A stretch of 64,000 bases of DNA from Serratia bockelmannii (GTDB taxonomy: Bacteria; Pseudomonadota; Gammaproteobacteria; Enterobacterales; Enterobacteriaceae): assembly GCF_008011855.1 (NCBI RefSeq), contig NZ_VOUX01000005.1, forward strand, positions 124,001 through 188,000. The letters run 5' to 3'. The first letter of the stretch is position 1, and each line of letters opens with the position of its first letter. Shown here one piece after another: positions 8,595 through 16,677 of the stretch. Under the pieces are notes generated by a model. It was not told the DNA's origin, ran no database searches, and saw only the letters and a list, made by a program, of their open reading frames with translations. The position numbers and the translations under genes were made by a program.

Positions 8595-9239
8595 ATGAGC
8601 CTGGCGCTGAAGGGTGAGAAGATCGAACGTAACCGCTTTACCGGCGAGAAGATTGAAAACGGCAGCTTTATGCTGTGTGATTTTTCGGGTGCCGATCTGA
8701 CCGGCACCGAATTTATCGGCTGCCAGTTCTACGACCGCGACAGCCGACAGGGCGGCAACTTCAGCCGCGCGATACTGAAAGACGCGAGTTTTAAAAGCTG
8801 TGATTTATCGATGGCCGATTTTCGTCATGCCAACGCGTTGGGCATCGAGATCCGCGAATGCCGCGCGCAGGGCGCCGATTTTCGCGGCACCAGCTTTATG
8901 AACATGATCACCAGCCGCACCTGGTTTTGCAGCGCCTATATCACCAAAAGCAACCTGAGCTATGCCAACTTCGCCAAGGTGGTGCTGGAGAAATGCGAGC
9001 TGTGGGAAAACCGCTGGCACGGCGCACAGGTGCTCGGCGCCAGCTTCAGCGGCTCCGATCTGTCCGGCGGCGAATTCTCCGGTTTCGACTGGCGTGCCGC
9101 CGACGTCACCCAGTGTGATTTGAGCAACGCGGAACTGGGCGAGTTGGATTTGCGCACTACCGATCTGCAGGGCGTCAAAATGGACAGCCACCAGGCCGCG
9201 CAGCTGTTGGAGCGGCTCGGGATCGCGATCATCGGCTGA
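8595..9239 (+). CDS. qnr: Qnr family pentapeptide repeat protein (quinolone target protection)
   Basis: A 214-residue right-handed beta-helix protein made almost wholly of A(D/N)LXX-type pentapeptides (CDFSGADLTGTEF, DLSMADFRHANAL, SNLSYANFAKVVL). Length and sequence match the chromosomal Qnr of Serratia marcescens (SmaQnr), which is close to QnrB. Qnr proteins mimic DNA, bind gyrase and topoisomerase IV and give low-level quinolone protection. AGGGG at 8583-8587 precedes the ATG at 8595, and a perfect LexA box lies just upstream, so expression should rise on DNA damage. The 3' end overlaps the convergent LysE-type gene by 11 bases. Confidence 0.93.
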   Translation: MSLALKGEKIERNRFTGEKIENGSFMLCDFSGADLTGTEFIGCQFYDRDSRQGGNFSRAILKDASFKSCDLSMADFRHANALGIEIRECRAQGADFRGTSFMNMITSRTWFCSAYITKSNLSYANFAKVVLEKCELWENRWHGAQVLGASFSGSDLSGGEFSGFDWRAADVTQCDLSNAELGELDLRTTDLQGVKMDSHQAAQLLERLGIAIIG

Positions 9240-9846
9240 GCAGCTGCCGCAGCCCCAGTACGATGATCAACGTGCCGCAGGCGCGATCGATCCAAGCCTT
9301 GCTGCGGCGGTAGGCGCCGGCGACAGGGGCGTGCGACAACACCAGCGCCACCAACCCGTACCACAAGCTGGCTATCACCGCGACTTCCAACAGCATGGCG
9401 AGGAAGGTCGGCGTAGAAACATGGGCGGGCGCCGCTGATGAGAAGACGGCGGCGTAAAACGCAATGGATTTGGGATTGGCGATGTTGGTGGCGATGCCCT
9501 GCAGAAAGGCGACGCGAAAACCGCTTTTCCCGGTCACCGTGGAGGGGCCGGAAGAAGGCGCCGCCTGGGCGATAAGCCGATAGCCGAACCACAGTAAATA
9601 GCCGGCGCCGGCCACTTTTACCGCTAGCGCCAACCAGGGGAACAAGGCGAAAATTATACCGACGCCGAGCAGGGCGCTGCTCGCCCAGAACAGGTTGACC
9701 AAGACAATGCCCGCCACCAGAGCGAAAGCCTCGCTGCGGCGCGCGGAAACGGCTTTGTGGGCGACGGCGACAAAATTGGGGCCGGGGATCACCACGCCAA
9801 CGATATAGACGGTGAAAACGGCGAGCACGGCTGGCATATCGATCAT
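9229..9846 (-). CDS. LysE/RhtB family amino-acid exporter
   Basis: A 205-residue protein with about six membrane spans. The N-terminal motif VVIPGPNFVAVAHKAV is the signature of LysE/RhtB translocators, and AFLQGIATNIANPKSIAFYAAVF is the second conserved block. Such proteins export amino acids or homoserine lactones; the substrate here is unknown. Neither candidate start (9846, or 9837 giving MPAVL) has a convincing ribosome site, so the start is tentative. It is convergent with qnr. Confidence 0.83.
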   Translation of the reverse strand: MIDMPAVLAVFTVYIVGVVIPGPNFVAVAHKAVSARRSEAFALVAGIVLVNLFWASSALLGVGIIFALFPWLALAVKVAGAGYLLWFGYRLIAQAAPSSGPSTVTGKSGFRVAFLQGIATNIANPKSIAFYAAVFSSAAPAHVSTPTFLAMLLEVAVIASLWYGLVALVLSHAPVAGAYRRSKAWIDRACGTLIIVLGLRQLLSR

Positions 9847-10222
9847 CGGTTAATGGCCTGTAAGCAGCGAGTTAGCCTTAGTTTTATAATGAATCGCCGA
9901 TATGATCCAGCAGGGTGAAACCTTTTTTTACCTGCCCGTAGCGACAGGCGTCAGCGGCCTTTTGCGATAATAAATTTATGAGCCATATGAATATAATTTA
10001 AAATATATCTTGCTTAAATAAATTAGCTGTGTGTAAATAGCGTCATCGGTTTGTCATACAGACCTTATGAAAGCAGTTTTAGTAAAGCAGTTCTAAGTGT
10101 TAGTGATATCTCCCAGATACCTCTTCTTCCGCGAATTTTCTTCTCTAGTGCCCCATAAGTTTCCAATAAAAACAGACCTCTATCGCCCTATGGCGTCGCA
10201 AAAATATAAAGGAAATATCTCT
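9847..10222 (+). promoter_or_regulatory. cold-shock gene promoter and long 5' leader with cold-box-like sequence
   Basis: This 376-base gap contains an AT-rich run (9975-10025) suited to a promoter and, at 10052-10062, TGTCATACAGA, which resembles the cold box TGACGTACAGA found early in the leaders of cspA-type mRNAs. That would give a leader of roughly 160-170 bases before the ATG at 10223, like E. coli cspA. AAAGGAAA at 10208-10215 is the ribosome site. No coding sequence is evident. Confidence 0.5.
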
Positions 10223-10435
10223 ATGTCTACTAAAATGACGGGTTTGGTAAAATGGTTTGATGCAGGGAAAGGCTTCGGCTTTATCACCCCGGCAGACGGC
10301 GGCAAAGACGTGTTCGTACACTTCTCTGCTATCCAGAGCAACGATTTCAAAACGCTGGACGAAGGCCAACAGGTTGAGTTCACTATCGAAAAGGGTATGA
10401 AGGGGCCTTCTGCCGGCAACGTGGTCGCGTTGTAA
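10223..10435 (+). CDS. CspA family cold-shock protein
   Basis: A 70-residue OB-fold protein starting [20 protein letters not shown]. Both RNA-binding motifs are present: RNP1 KGFGFI (residues about 16-21) and RNP2 VFVHF (about 30-34). These proteins bind single-stranded RNA and DNA and melt mRNA secondary structure in the cold. The long leader with a cold-box-like element suggests a truly cold-inducible CspA-type member rather than a constitutive CspC/CspE type, but the paralogue cannot be named safely. Confidence 0.93.
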   Translation: MSTKMTGLVKWFDAGKGFGFITPADGGKDVFVHFSAIQSNDFKTLDEGQQVEFTIEKGMKGPSAGNVVAL

Positions 10436-10520
10436 TTTTCGGTCGAGGTGCGGTTTCTTACGACAGCGATGAGGGTTTAAGCCGGAGCAGTTAAGAAATA
10501 ACACCTTTAGCCTGAATAAA

Positions 10521-10545
10521 CTCCGGGTTCGCCCGGAGTCTTTAT
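10521..10545 (+). terminator. terminator-like hairpin after the csp gene
   Basis: CTCCGGG (10521-10527), TTCG tetraloop, CCCGGAG (10532-10538), then TCTTTAT. The T run is interrupted, so efficiency may be modest. It ends 5 bases before the tRNA-like element. Confidence 0.65.
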
Positions 10546-10549
10546 CGAT

Positions 10550-10627
10550 ACGTCATTAGCTCAGCAGGAAGAGCGGCAGCGAAATATTCGTTGGCGGACT
10601 GGGGTTCGATTCCTCGATGACGTTCCA
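10550..10627 (+). tRNA. tRNA-like element with abnormal anticodon arm
   Basis: Three arms are canonical. The acceptor stem ACGTCAT (10550-10556) pairs perfectly with ATGACGT (10617-10623), followed by T and an encoded CCA. The D arm is GCTC/GAGC with a GG-containing loop. The T arm is TGGGG-TTCGATT-CCTCG. The anticodon arm CAGCG-AAATATT-CGTTG pairs, but loop position 33 is A instead of the universal U, two bases instead of one separate it from the D arm, and the loop can close further to a 3-base loop. Formal anticodon would be ATA. Length is 78 bases with CCA. It may be a decayed tRNA, a tRNA mimic, or a gene my hand folding misreads. Identity cannot be assigned. Confidence 0.5.
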
Positions 10628-10645
10628 ATAATTAATTATTATTGG

Positions 10646-10706
10646 CAACAGAAAAACAGATTATCGCATAAATAATAATGCCACTTTTCAGTCTTTTTTT
10701 CTGTTG
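10646..10706. repeat. 11-bp inverted repeat flanking an AT-rich spacer
   Basis: CAACAGAAAAA at 10646-10656 is repeated as TTTTTCTGTTG at 10696-10706, 39 bases apart. It lies between the tRNA-like element and the structured RNA candidate. It could form a long hairpin in a joint transcript or mark a regulatory region; role unknown. Confidence 0.45.
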
Positions 10707-10719
10707 TGAAAAAGTTGTG

Positions 10720-10828
10720 CTTAGGCTGCGTAATGTTGGAGTGTTGGATGGACGCTTACGCCATAACATGACAGCCGGGAAAGCCACCGGCACATGATCA
10801 ATAGCCCCGGCCTTAGCCGGGGTTTTTT
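10720..10828 (+). ncRNA. candidate structured small RNA ending in an intrinsic terminator
   Basis: No open frame occupies this stretch, yet it shows three successive hairpins. GCGTAA (10728-10733) pairs with TTACGC (10756-10761), enclosing a loop with three GGA triplets. GCCGG (10774-10778) pairs with CCGGC (10787-10791), flanked by CATG on both sides. A strong terminator follows: CCCCGGC, CTTA, GCCGGGG (10805-10822) and six T residues. The gene beyond is on the opposite strand and this T run cannot serve it, so the terminator ends a plus-strand RNA. GGA in loops is the recognition element of CsrA; whether it binds CsrA is inference. The 5' end is a guess. Confidence 0.5.
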
Positions 10829-10840
10829 ATGCCCGCGATT

Positions 10841-11518
10841 TTAACGCTGCGAGTCCAGCAGTTCGTTGTTTTTCACCACGTCCTGCGCCTTGAGGTAGCT
10901 CTCGATCAACAGCTGATAGGCCGGGAAGATTTTGGTGTAAACCTCGGCCCATTGCTGAGCGTCGGCGCGGTTCCAGCTGCCCTGCAGCTCGGAGGCGACG
11001 CCGGCGGTGTCGATCGGCACCACGCCGGCCTGCACCACGCGCGCCAGGGTGATTTCCTGCGCCATTTTCGAGTAGGTGCCGGAGGCGTCGATCACCGCAA
11101 AGACCTTATAGCCTTCGGCCACCGCGCTGATGGACGGAAAGGCCATGCAGACGCTGGTGATGGTGCCGGCGATGATCAGGGTCTTGCGGCCGGTGGCCTT
11201 GACCGCCGCTACGAAGTCAGGGTTGTCCCAGGCGTTGATTTCCCCTTTACGGGCGACGTACTGCGCGTGCGGCGCATTCTGGTGAATTTCCGGGATCAGC
11301 GGGCCGTTGGGGCCCTGCGGCACCGAGGCGGTGGTGATCACCGGCAGTTTGCTGAGGGTAGCGATGCTGGCCAGGGCGGCGGCGCGGGCGCGCAGCTCGG
11401 TCATCGGCATATCGGCGACGGTCTGGAACAGGCCGCTCTGGTGGTCGATCAGGAGCATGACCGCGTCATTGGCATCAATAACAGGACGCTGGCCGTTGAA
11501 GTTGGCTGGAGTGCTCAT
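10841..11518 (-). CDS. isochorismatase-like cysteine hydrolase (YcaC type)
   Basis: A 225-residue alpha/beta hydrolase of the isochorismatase-like superfamily. The presumed catalytic triad is visible: D25 in [10 protein letters not shown]91 in ARKGE and C124 in TSVCMAF. The whole sequence resembles E. coli YcaC, an octameric hydrolase of unknown substrate. The ATG at 11518 was chosen for the AAGGAAAA sequence about 5 bases upstream; a longer frame to 11773 has no such site. It is divergent from the universal stress gene at 11772. Confidence 0.85.
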   Translation of the reverse strand: MSTPANFNGQRPVIDANDAVMLLIDHQSGLFQTVADMPMTELRARAAALASIATLSKLPVITTASVPQGPNGPLIPEIHQNAPHAQYVARKGEINAWDNPDFVAAVKATGRKTLIIAGTITSVCMAFPSISAVAEGYKVFAVIDASGTYSKMAQEITLARVVQAGVVPIDTAGVASELQGSWNRADAQQWAEVYTKIFPAYQLLIESYLKAQDVVKNNELLDSQR

Positions 11519-11771
11519 GGTGTTTTCCTTTTCTCGTCGTGAGGTCAGTGGGTATCTTCTTTGATTGATAAGGCTGAAACTCAGCACTTGCCTACAGTGT
11601 AGGGAGAAGAGAGAAATCCGGTAGAGCCTGAAGTCGGGATACATCGTTCCATAAATGGAACGATTTTGACGCAGGCGAAGGGCTCGGCGCTGGGCTAAAC
11701 TTAAGGTGCATAAGAAACATGCGGCAAGGAACGCCATCCTGTTCATGGGTTTGACGCGGAGGGCCACCGTC

Positions 11772-12200
11772 ATGGCTTATCAGCATATCGTTGTCGCCAC
11801 GGATCTCAGCGAAGACGCCGAGTTTCTGCTGGGCAAGGGCGCCAGGCTGGCTGCCGCGCTCCATGCCAAACTTTCCCTGATCTATATCGACATCCACCGC
11901 GCCGGCTATTACGTCGATCTGGGCGTGGGAGATTACAACTACACCGATCGCACCTTTTCGGAGCGGGTGAAGAATATGCTCAATGCGATCAAAGGGCAGT
12001 CGTCGTATCCGGTCGAAGAGGTGATCGTCAGCCGTGGCGCGTTGACGGAAGAGCTGAACCGGGTGGCGAAAGAGAAAGGGTTCGATCTGGTGATCTTCGG
12101 CCATCACCACGATGTCTGGAGCCGGCTGGTTTCTTCGGCGCGTCAGGCGATCAATGAGTTGAACGTCGATCTGCTGGTTGTCCCCATCGAGAAAAAATAG
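11772..12200 (+). CDS. universal stress protein, UspA family
   Basis: A 142-residue protein beginning [18 protein letters not shown] and ending [33 protein letters not shown], which aligns along its length with UspA-class proteins of enterobacteria. The G-x(2)-G-x(9)-G-S/T nucleotide motif of ATP-binding Usps is not present, as expected for the UspA/C/D type. GGAGGG at 11759-11764 precedes the ATG at 11772. A GC-rich terminator follows. Role: cytoplasmic stress endurance, mechanism unknown. Confidence 0.88.
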   Translation: MAYQHIVVATDLSEDAEFLLGKGARLAAALHAKLSLIYIDIHRAGYYVDLGVGDYNYTDRTFSERVKNMLNAIKGQSSYPVEEVIVSRGALTEELNRVAKEKGFDLVIFGHHHDVWSRLVSSARQAINELNVDLLVVPIEKK

Positions 12201-12205
12201 TCGCC

Positions 12206-12231
12206 GCCGCCTGCGGGCGGCTGCCTTTTTT
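12206..12231 (+). terminator. intrinsic terminator after the universal stress gene
   Basis: GCCGCC (12206-12211), loop TGCG, GGCGGC (12216-12221), then TGCC and a run of T residues. Confidence 0.7.
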
Positions 12232-12515
12232 CATTCGTATCGCTTATCTCTGAGCAGCCATAACCGCCTACCCGCAATAATCCCGCTAGCTGACAATCCG
12301 CCTGACGAATAGTGACTCACCGTGATTTTATTTTATCCATCAATATGTTGGCCAAAATCCGATAAAGGTTAATCCAGCGCATTGAAATCACTGACATACC
12401 TCCTTTTGGTTAATAAACCGCACGTTTTGACTGGTTCTCTGGGGAGGGGCGTCTTATCCTCGGGGTAATGAGATTTGTATGACTTATATAAATACGTTCA
12501 CATGGAGGAGGTCTC
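12232..12515. other. intergenic region before the butanediol dehydrogenase gene
   Basis: AT-richer than its surroundings. GGAGGAGG at 12502-12509 is a strong ribosome site for the gene at 12516. Upstream I see no convincing pair of promoter hexamers and no coding sequence. An activator site could be here but none is recognised. Confidence 0.4.
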
Positions 12516-13271
12516 ATGCGTTTTGACAATAAAGTCGTGGTTATCACCGGTGCGGGCAATGGTATGGGGGAAGCGGCGGCGCGGCGTTTCTCCGCCGAGG
12601 GCGCCATCGTGGTGCTGGCCGACTGGGCCAAGGAAGCGGTAGACAAGGTCGCCGCTTCGCTGCCGAAGGGCCGCGCGATGGCGGTGCATATCGATGTTTC
12701 CGATCACGTCGCGGTTGAAAAAATGATGAACGAGGTGGCGGAAAAACTGGGCCGCATCGACGTCCTGCTGAACAACGCCGGCGTACACGTGGCGGGCAGC
12801 GTGCTGGAAACCAGCGTCGACGACTGGCGCCGCATCGCCGGGGTCGATATCGATGGCGTGGTGTTCTGTTCCAAATTTGCCTTGCCGCACCTGCTGAAAA
12901 CCAAGGGCTGTATCGTCAATACCGCGTCGGTGTCCGGCCTGGGTGGCGACTGGGGTGCGGCCTATTACTGCGCGGCGAAAGGCGCGGTGGTCAACCTGAC
13001 GCGCGCCATGGCGCTGGATCACGGCGGTGACGGCGTGCGCATCAACTCGGTCTGCCCGAGCCTGGTCAAAACCAACATGACCAACGGCTGGCCGCAGGAG
13101 ATCCGCGACAAGTTCAATGAGCGCATCGCGCTGGGGCGTGCGGCGGAGCCGGAAGAAGTGGCGGCGGTGATGGCGTTTCTGGCCAGCGACGACGCCAGCT
13201 TTATCAATGGCGCCAACATTCCGGTCGATGGCGGGGCGACCGCCTCGGACGGCCAACCGAAGATCGTCTAA
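12516..13271 (+). CDS. short-chain dehydrogenase, 2,3-butanediol dehydrogenase (SmBdh-like)
   Basis: A 251-residue classical SDR: cofactor motif TGAGNGMG (11-18), NNAG (86-89), catalytic S138, Y151 and K155. From memory the sequence matches the structurally studied 2,3-butanediol dehydrogenase of Serratia marcescens, including a Gln at position 247 near the C-terminus implicated in substrate preference. It interconverts acetoin (or diacetyl) and 2,3-butanediol with NAD(H), regenerating NAD+ during fermentation. It is a different lineage from Klebsiella BudC. A terminator follows; acetolactate synthase and decarboxylase genes are not adjacent. Confidence is high for SDR, moderate for substrate. 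Confidence 0.85.
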   Translation: MRFDNKVVVITGAGNGMGEAAARRFSAEGAIVVLADWAKEAVDKVAASLPKGRAMAVHIDVSDHVAVEKMMNEVAEKLGRIDVLLNNAGVHVAGSVLETSVDDWRRIAGVDIDGVVFCSKFALPHLLKTKGCIVNTASVSGLGGDWGAAYYCAAKGAVVNLTRAMALDHGGDGVRINSVCPSLVKTNMTNGWPQEIRDKFNERIALGRAAEPEEVAAVMAFLASDDASFINGANIPVDGGATASDGQPKIV

Positions 13272-13284
13272 GCGTTAACCTACC

Positions 13285-13317
13285 GGCCCGGCCAGGATGA
13301 CCGGGCCTGTTGTTTTT
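13285..13317 (+). terminator. intrinsic terminator, shared convergent gap
   Basis: GGCCCGG (13285-13291), nine-base loop, CCGGGCC (13301-13307), then TGTTGTTTTT. It ends the dehydrogenase transcript and touches the puuB stop codon on the other strand. Confidence 0.75.
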
Positions 13318-14596
13318 AGACGCCGATGCGGTCGCGCAGCGTGTAGTAGGCCGCGCCGATGGCGGTGAACGGGATCTGCAGATTGCGTCCACCGAAGAAC
13401 GGCAGGTGCGGCAGCTTGGCGAAGGCGTCGAAGCGTTCGGCGTCGCCGCGCATCAGCTCGGCGATCAGCTTGCCCGCCAGATGGGTGCAGGTCACGCCGT
13501 GGCCGCTGTAGCCCTGCATGTAGTACACGTTATTCTCCAGCCGGCCAAACTGCGGCATGCGCGACAGCGTCAGCAGGAAGTTGCCGGTCCAACGATAGTC
13601 GATGCGCACCCCTTTCAGCTGTGGGAAGGTCTTCAGCAGCTTCGGCCGGATCAGGTTATCGATATCGTCCGGATCGCGCGCGCCGTATACCACGCCGCCG
13701 CCGTACAGCAGACGATGATCGGCGGTGATGCGGTAGTAATCCAGCAGGTAGTTGCAGTCCTCCACGCAGTAATTCTGCGGGATCAGCGCCTGCGCGATCT
13801 CCGGCGCCAGCGGTTCGGTGGTCACCACCTGAGTGCCGCACGGCATGCTGCGCTTGGCCAGCCGCGGCTCCAGCTTATCGCCCAGGTAGGCGTTGCCGGC
13901 GACGATGACGAAGCGCGCCTTCACCTGGCCGTTGGCGGTGCTGATGAGCGCCGGTTCACCGTGGCGAATGTTCGTCACCGCCGATTGCTCGAAGATGCGC
14001 CCACCCTGCAGGCGGATCGCCTCGGCCTCGCCCAGCGCCAGATTGAGCGGATGGATGTGGCCGCCGCTGTGATCGAGCAGCGCGCCGACGTAGCGATCGC
14101 TGGCGACCTCCTGACGCACCCGATCCGCATCGAGCAGCTCGAGCTGGGTATTGCCGTAGCGCTCCCAGTTGCGCTTTTGCTCGATCAGCGCATGGAACTG
14201 CTTGTTGTTCAGGGCGGCGAAGATGCCGCCGGGGCGGTAGTCGCAGTCGATGGCGTAGCGGCTGATGCGGCTGCGAATGATCTCCGCGCCTTCGAACATC
14301 ATGCTGCCGAGCAGGCGGGCGCTTTCCGCGCCGTAACGCTCTTCAATCACATCGATGTCGCGGCTGTAAGAGTTGACCAACTGGCCGCCGTTGCGGCCGC
14401 TGGCGCCGAAACCGATGCGCGCCGCTTCCAGCACCACCACGTTATAGCCGGCTTCCACCAGGAACAGCGCGGAGGAGAGGCCGGTATAGCCGCCGCCGAT
14501 CACGCAGACGTCGCATTCGATCGATTCATTCAGTTGCGGATAGGGCTGATGTGCGTTGGCCGTGGCCGCATAGTAGCTTTTTACGTGTTCAGTCAT
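13316..14596 (-). CDS. puuB: gamma-glutamylputrescine oxidoreductase
   Basis: A 426-residue FAD-dependent amine oxidase (DAO fold). The dinucleotide motif VIGGGYTGLSSA is near residue 32, followed by RIGFGASGRNGGQLVNSYSR. The protein aligns end to end with E. coli PuuB, including the C-terminal block MQGYSGHGVTCTHLAGKLIAE. It oxidises gamma-glutamylputrescine to gamma-glutamyl-gamma-aminobutyraldehyde with release of ammonia and H2O2. It is the last gene of puuD-puuR-puuC-puuB, 11 bases after puuC. No puuE follows. Confidence 0.96.
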   Translation of the reverse strand: MTEHVKSYYAATANAHQPYPQLNESIECDVCVIGGGYTGLSSALFLVEAGYNVVVLEAARIGFGASGRNGGQLVNSYSRDIDVIEERYGAESARLLGSMMFEGAEIIRSRISRYAIDCDYRPGGIFAALNNKQFHALIEQKRNWERYGNTQLELLDADRVRQEVASDRYVGALLDHSGGHIHPLNLALGEAEAIRLQGGRIFEQSAVTNIRHGEPALISTANGQVKARFVIVAGNAYLGDKLEPRLAKRSMPCGTQVVTTEPLAPEIAQALIPQNYCVEDCNYLLDYYRITADHRLLYGGGVVYGARDPDDIDNLIRPKLLKTFPQLKGVRIDYRWTGNFLLTLSRMPQFGRLENNVYYMQGYSGHGVTCTHLAGKLIAELMRGDAERFDAFAKLPHLPFFGGRNLQIPFTAIGAAYYTLRDRIGV

Positions 14597-14607
14597 GAGA
14601 TAAGCCC

Positions 14608-16104
14608 TTATTCCAGCGAGATCCAGGTGGTTTTCAATTCGGTAAATTTGTCCAGCGCGTGCAGCGATTTGTCGCGGCCGTTGCCGCTCTGCTTGTAGCC
14701 GCCGAACGGCACGGTCATGTCGCCGTCGTTGTAGTTGTTGACGAACACCGTGCCGGCCTTCAGTTGGCGCGCCATGCGGTGCGCGCGCGCCAGATCGCGG
14801 GTCCAGACCGCGGCGCCGAGGCCGTAGTCGCTGTCGTTGGCCAGCTGCAGCGCCTGTTGCTCGTCGTCGAAGGTGGTCACCGCCAGCACCGGGCCGAAGA
14901 TTTCATCGCGCGCCACGCTCATGGCGTTGTTCACCTGGGTGAGGATGGTCGGCCCCAGATAGCCGGCGTGGTCGCCCTGCGGATGGTCGCGCCCGTCGAG
15001 GAACAACGCGGCGCCCTGGCTCAGCCCCCGATCGATATAGCCGGCCACTTTCTCGCAGTGGCCGCTGTCGATCAGCGTGCCCATCACCGTGTCGGGATCG
15101 AGCGGATCGCCGGGGACGAAGGTCGCCGCGTGTTTGCGCAGCGCCTGCAGGAACGCTTGCTCAATGCTCGCTTCGACCAGCAGGCGAGTGCCGGCGATGC
15201 ACACCTGCCCCTGATTGTAGAAGATGCCGGCGGCGGCGCTGCGGGCAGCCTGATCCAGATCCGGGCAGTCGGCAAAGACGATGTTGGCGCTTTTGCCACC
15301 GGCCTCGAGCCAGACACGCTTCATATTCGATTCGCCGGCGTAAATCATCAGCTGTTTCGCCACCAGGGTGGAGCCGGTGAAGGTGAGGGCATCGACGTCG
15401 CGGTGCAGCGCCAGCGCCTTGCCGGCGTCGTGGCCATAGCCGGGCACCACGTTCAGCACGCCGTCCGGCAACCCGGCCTGCTGCGCCAATTTGCCGAGCA
15501 GGATGGCGCTCAGCGGCGATTTTTCGGAGGGTTTGAGTACCACGCTGTTGCCGGCGGCCAGCGCCGGACCGAGTTTCCAGCAGGCCAGCAGCAGCGGGAA
15601 GTTCCAGGGCACGATGGCGCCGACCACGCCGATCGGCTCGCGCTCGATCAGCGCCAGCGCCTCGCGGCCGGTGGGGGCGATTTCGCCGTAGACCTTATCG
15701 ATCGCTTCGGCGTACCAGCGGATGCAGCGGATGGCGCCCGGCACGTCGTCGCGCAGGCTGTGGCGGATGGGTTTGCCGGTGTCCAGCGTTTCCAGCAGCG
15801 CCAGCTCTTCGTGATGCTGCTCCATCAGATCGGCGAAACGCAGCAGCGTGGCTTTGCGCTGCGCCGGGACGGCCTGCGCCCAGTCGCCACGCTCAAAGGC
15901 GGCGCGCGCCGCGCTGACTGCCCGATCGATGTCGGTGGCTTCGCCACGCGCGACCTGCGCCAGCTCACGGCGGCCGGCGGGATCTTCCACGGCGAAACAT
16001 TTCCCCGCGGCGGCCGGCTGGTAGCGGCCGTCGATAAACAGCTGGTGCTCAATCTTCAGGGCCTGCGCCCGTTGTTGCCAATACTGCAAGTGGTGAAAGT
16101 TCAT
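14608..16104 (-). CDS. puuC: gamma-glutamyl-gamma-aminobutyraldehyde dehydrogenase
   Basis: A 498-residue NAD(P)-dependent aldehyde dehydrogenase, as long as E. coli PuuC. The active-site residues are clear: N168 in VPWNFP, E267 in WLEAGGKS and C302 in NQGQVCIAGTR. The N-terminal block MNFHHLQYWQQRAQALKIE is typical of PuuC. It converts the aldehyde made by PuuB to gamma-glutamyl-GABA. It lies 15 bases after puuR and 11 before puuB in the same transcript. Confidence 0.95.
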   Translation of the reverse strand: MNFHHLQYWQQRAQALKIEHQLFIDGRYQPAAAGKCFAVEDPAGRRELAQVARGEATDIDRAVSAARAAFERGDWAQAVPAQRKATLLRFADLMEQHHEELALLETLDTGKPIRHSLRDDVPGAIRCIRWYAEAIDKVYGEIAPTGREALALIEREPIGVVGAIVPWNFPLLLACWKLGPALAAGNSVVLKPSEKSPLSAILLGKLAQQAGLPDGVLNVVPGYGHDAGKALALHRDVDALTFTGSTLVAKQLMIYAGESNMKRVWLEAGGKSANIVFADCPDLDQAARSAAAGIFYNQGQVCIAGTRLLVEASIEQAFLQALRKHAATFVPGDPLDPDTVMGTLIDSGHCEKVAGYIDRGLSQGAALFLDGRDHPQGDHAGYLGPTILTQVNNAMSVARDEIFGPVLAVTTFDDEQQALQLANDSDYGLGAAVWTRDLARAHRMARQLKAGTVFVNNYNDGDMTVPFGGYKQSGNGRDKSLHALDKFTELKTTWISLE

Positions 16105-16119
16105 GCCTGGCTCCGTTGA

Positions 16120-16677
16120 TCAGAATGTCGTCGGCGTATGGGCGCTGATAATCCGGCAAATGCGCGCCGACGTGTTGCTGAAACTGTGGGGGATGCCGGT
16201 ATTGATGGCGTAGCTCTGCCCGGCCAGCAGGTGATAGCTCTGGCCGTTGACCTGCAGCACCACTTCGCCTTCCAGCAGCGTGCCAATCTCTTCCCCTTGG
16301 TGTTTGATGCGCTCGCCGGTGGTGGTGCCCGGTTCGTAGGTCTCGATCATCATTGCCAGCGTACGATTCGGGTCGCCGTTGTGGATCAGCTTCATCGAAA
16401 CGCCCTGGCTGCCGATTTCGATCAGGTCGTCGCTGTCTATCACGATCTGCGGCTCAGCCGGTTTTTCCGGCTCGGCGAAAAACGCCGACAGCGACAGACC
16501 GTACACCGTCAGCAACTTTTGCAGCGTGCTGATGGCCGGGCTGACCTTATCTTGCTCGATAGTACTGATGGCGCTGTGGGTTAACCCAGACAGTTCGGCG
16601 ACCCGGCGCTGCGACAACCCCAATTGTTGACGGATCTGCGACAGACGTTTTCCCGGTGCCAAGCTGACGTCGCTCAT
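16120..16677 (-). CDS. puuR: putrescine pathway repressor
   Basis: A 185-residue regulator: an N-terminal XRE-type helix-turn-helix (LGLSQRRVAELSGLTHSAIS, about residues 19-38) and a C-terminal cupin (HQGEEIGTLLEGEVVLQVNGQ, GIPHSFSN). This matches PuuR, which represses puu genes and is released by putrescine. Its start overlaps the puuD stop by 4 bases (ATGA), so translation is coupled. Candidate operators lie in the puuD-puuA gap. Confidence 0.94.
   Translation of the reverse strand: MSDVSLAPGKRLSQIRQQLGLSQRRVAELSGLTHSAISTIEQDKVSPAISTLQKLLTVYGLSLSAFFAEPEKPAEPQIVIDSDDLIEIGSQGVSMKLIHNGDPNRTLAMMIETYEPGTTTGERIKHQGEEIGTLLEGEVVLQVNGQSYHLLAGQSYAINTGIPHSFSNTSARICRIISAHTPTTF

Noticed and set aside
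10625-10645. Terminator right after the tRNA-like element (CCAATAAT-TAATT-ATTATTGG)
   Set aside because: The hairpin is AT-rich and has no T run after it.
12498-13256. A 252-codon frame opposite the butanediol dehydrogenase gene
   Set aside because: The plus-strand SDR has all catalytic motifs and a strong ribosome site; the antisense frame has neither.
13310-16119. Long plus-strand frames (462 and 486 codons) opposite puuB and puuC
   Set aside because: They mirror the two enzyme genes, show no family motifs and have the composition of antisense GC-rich frames.
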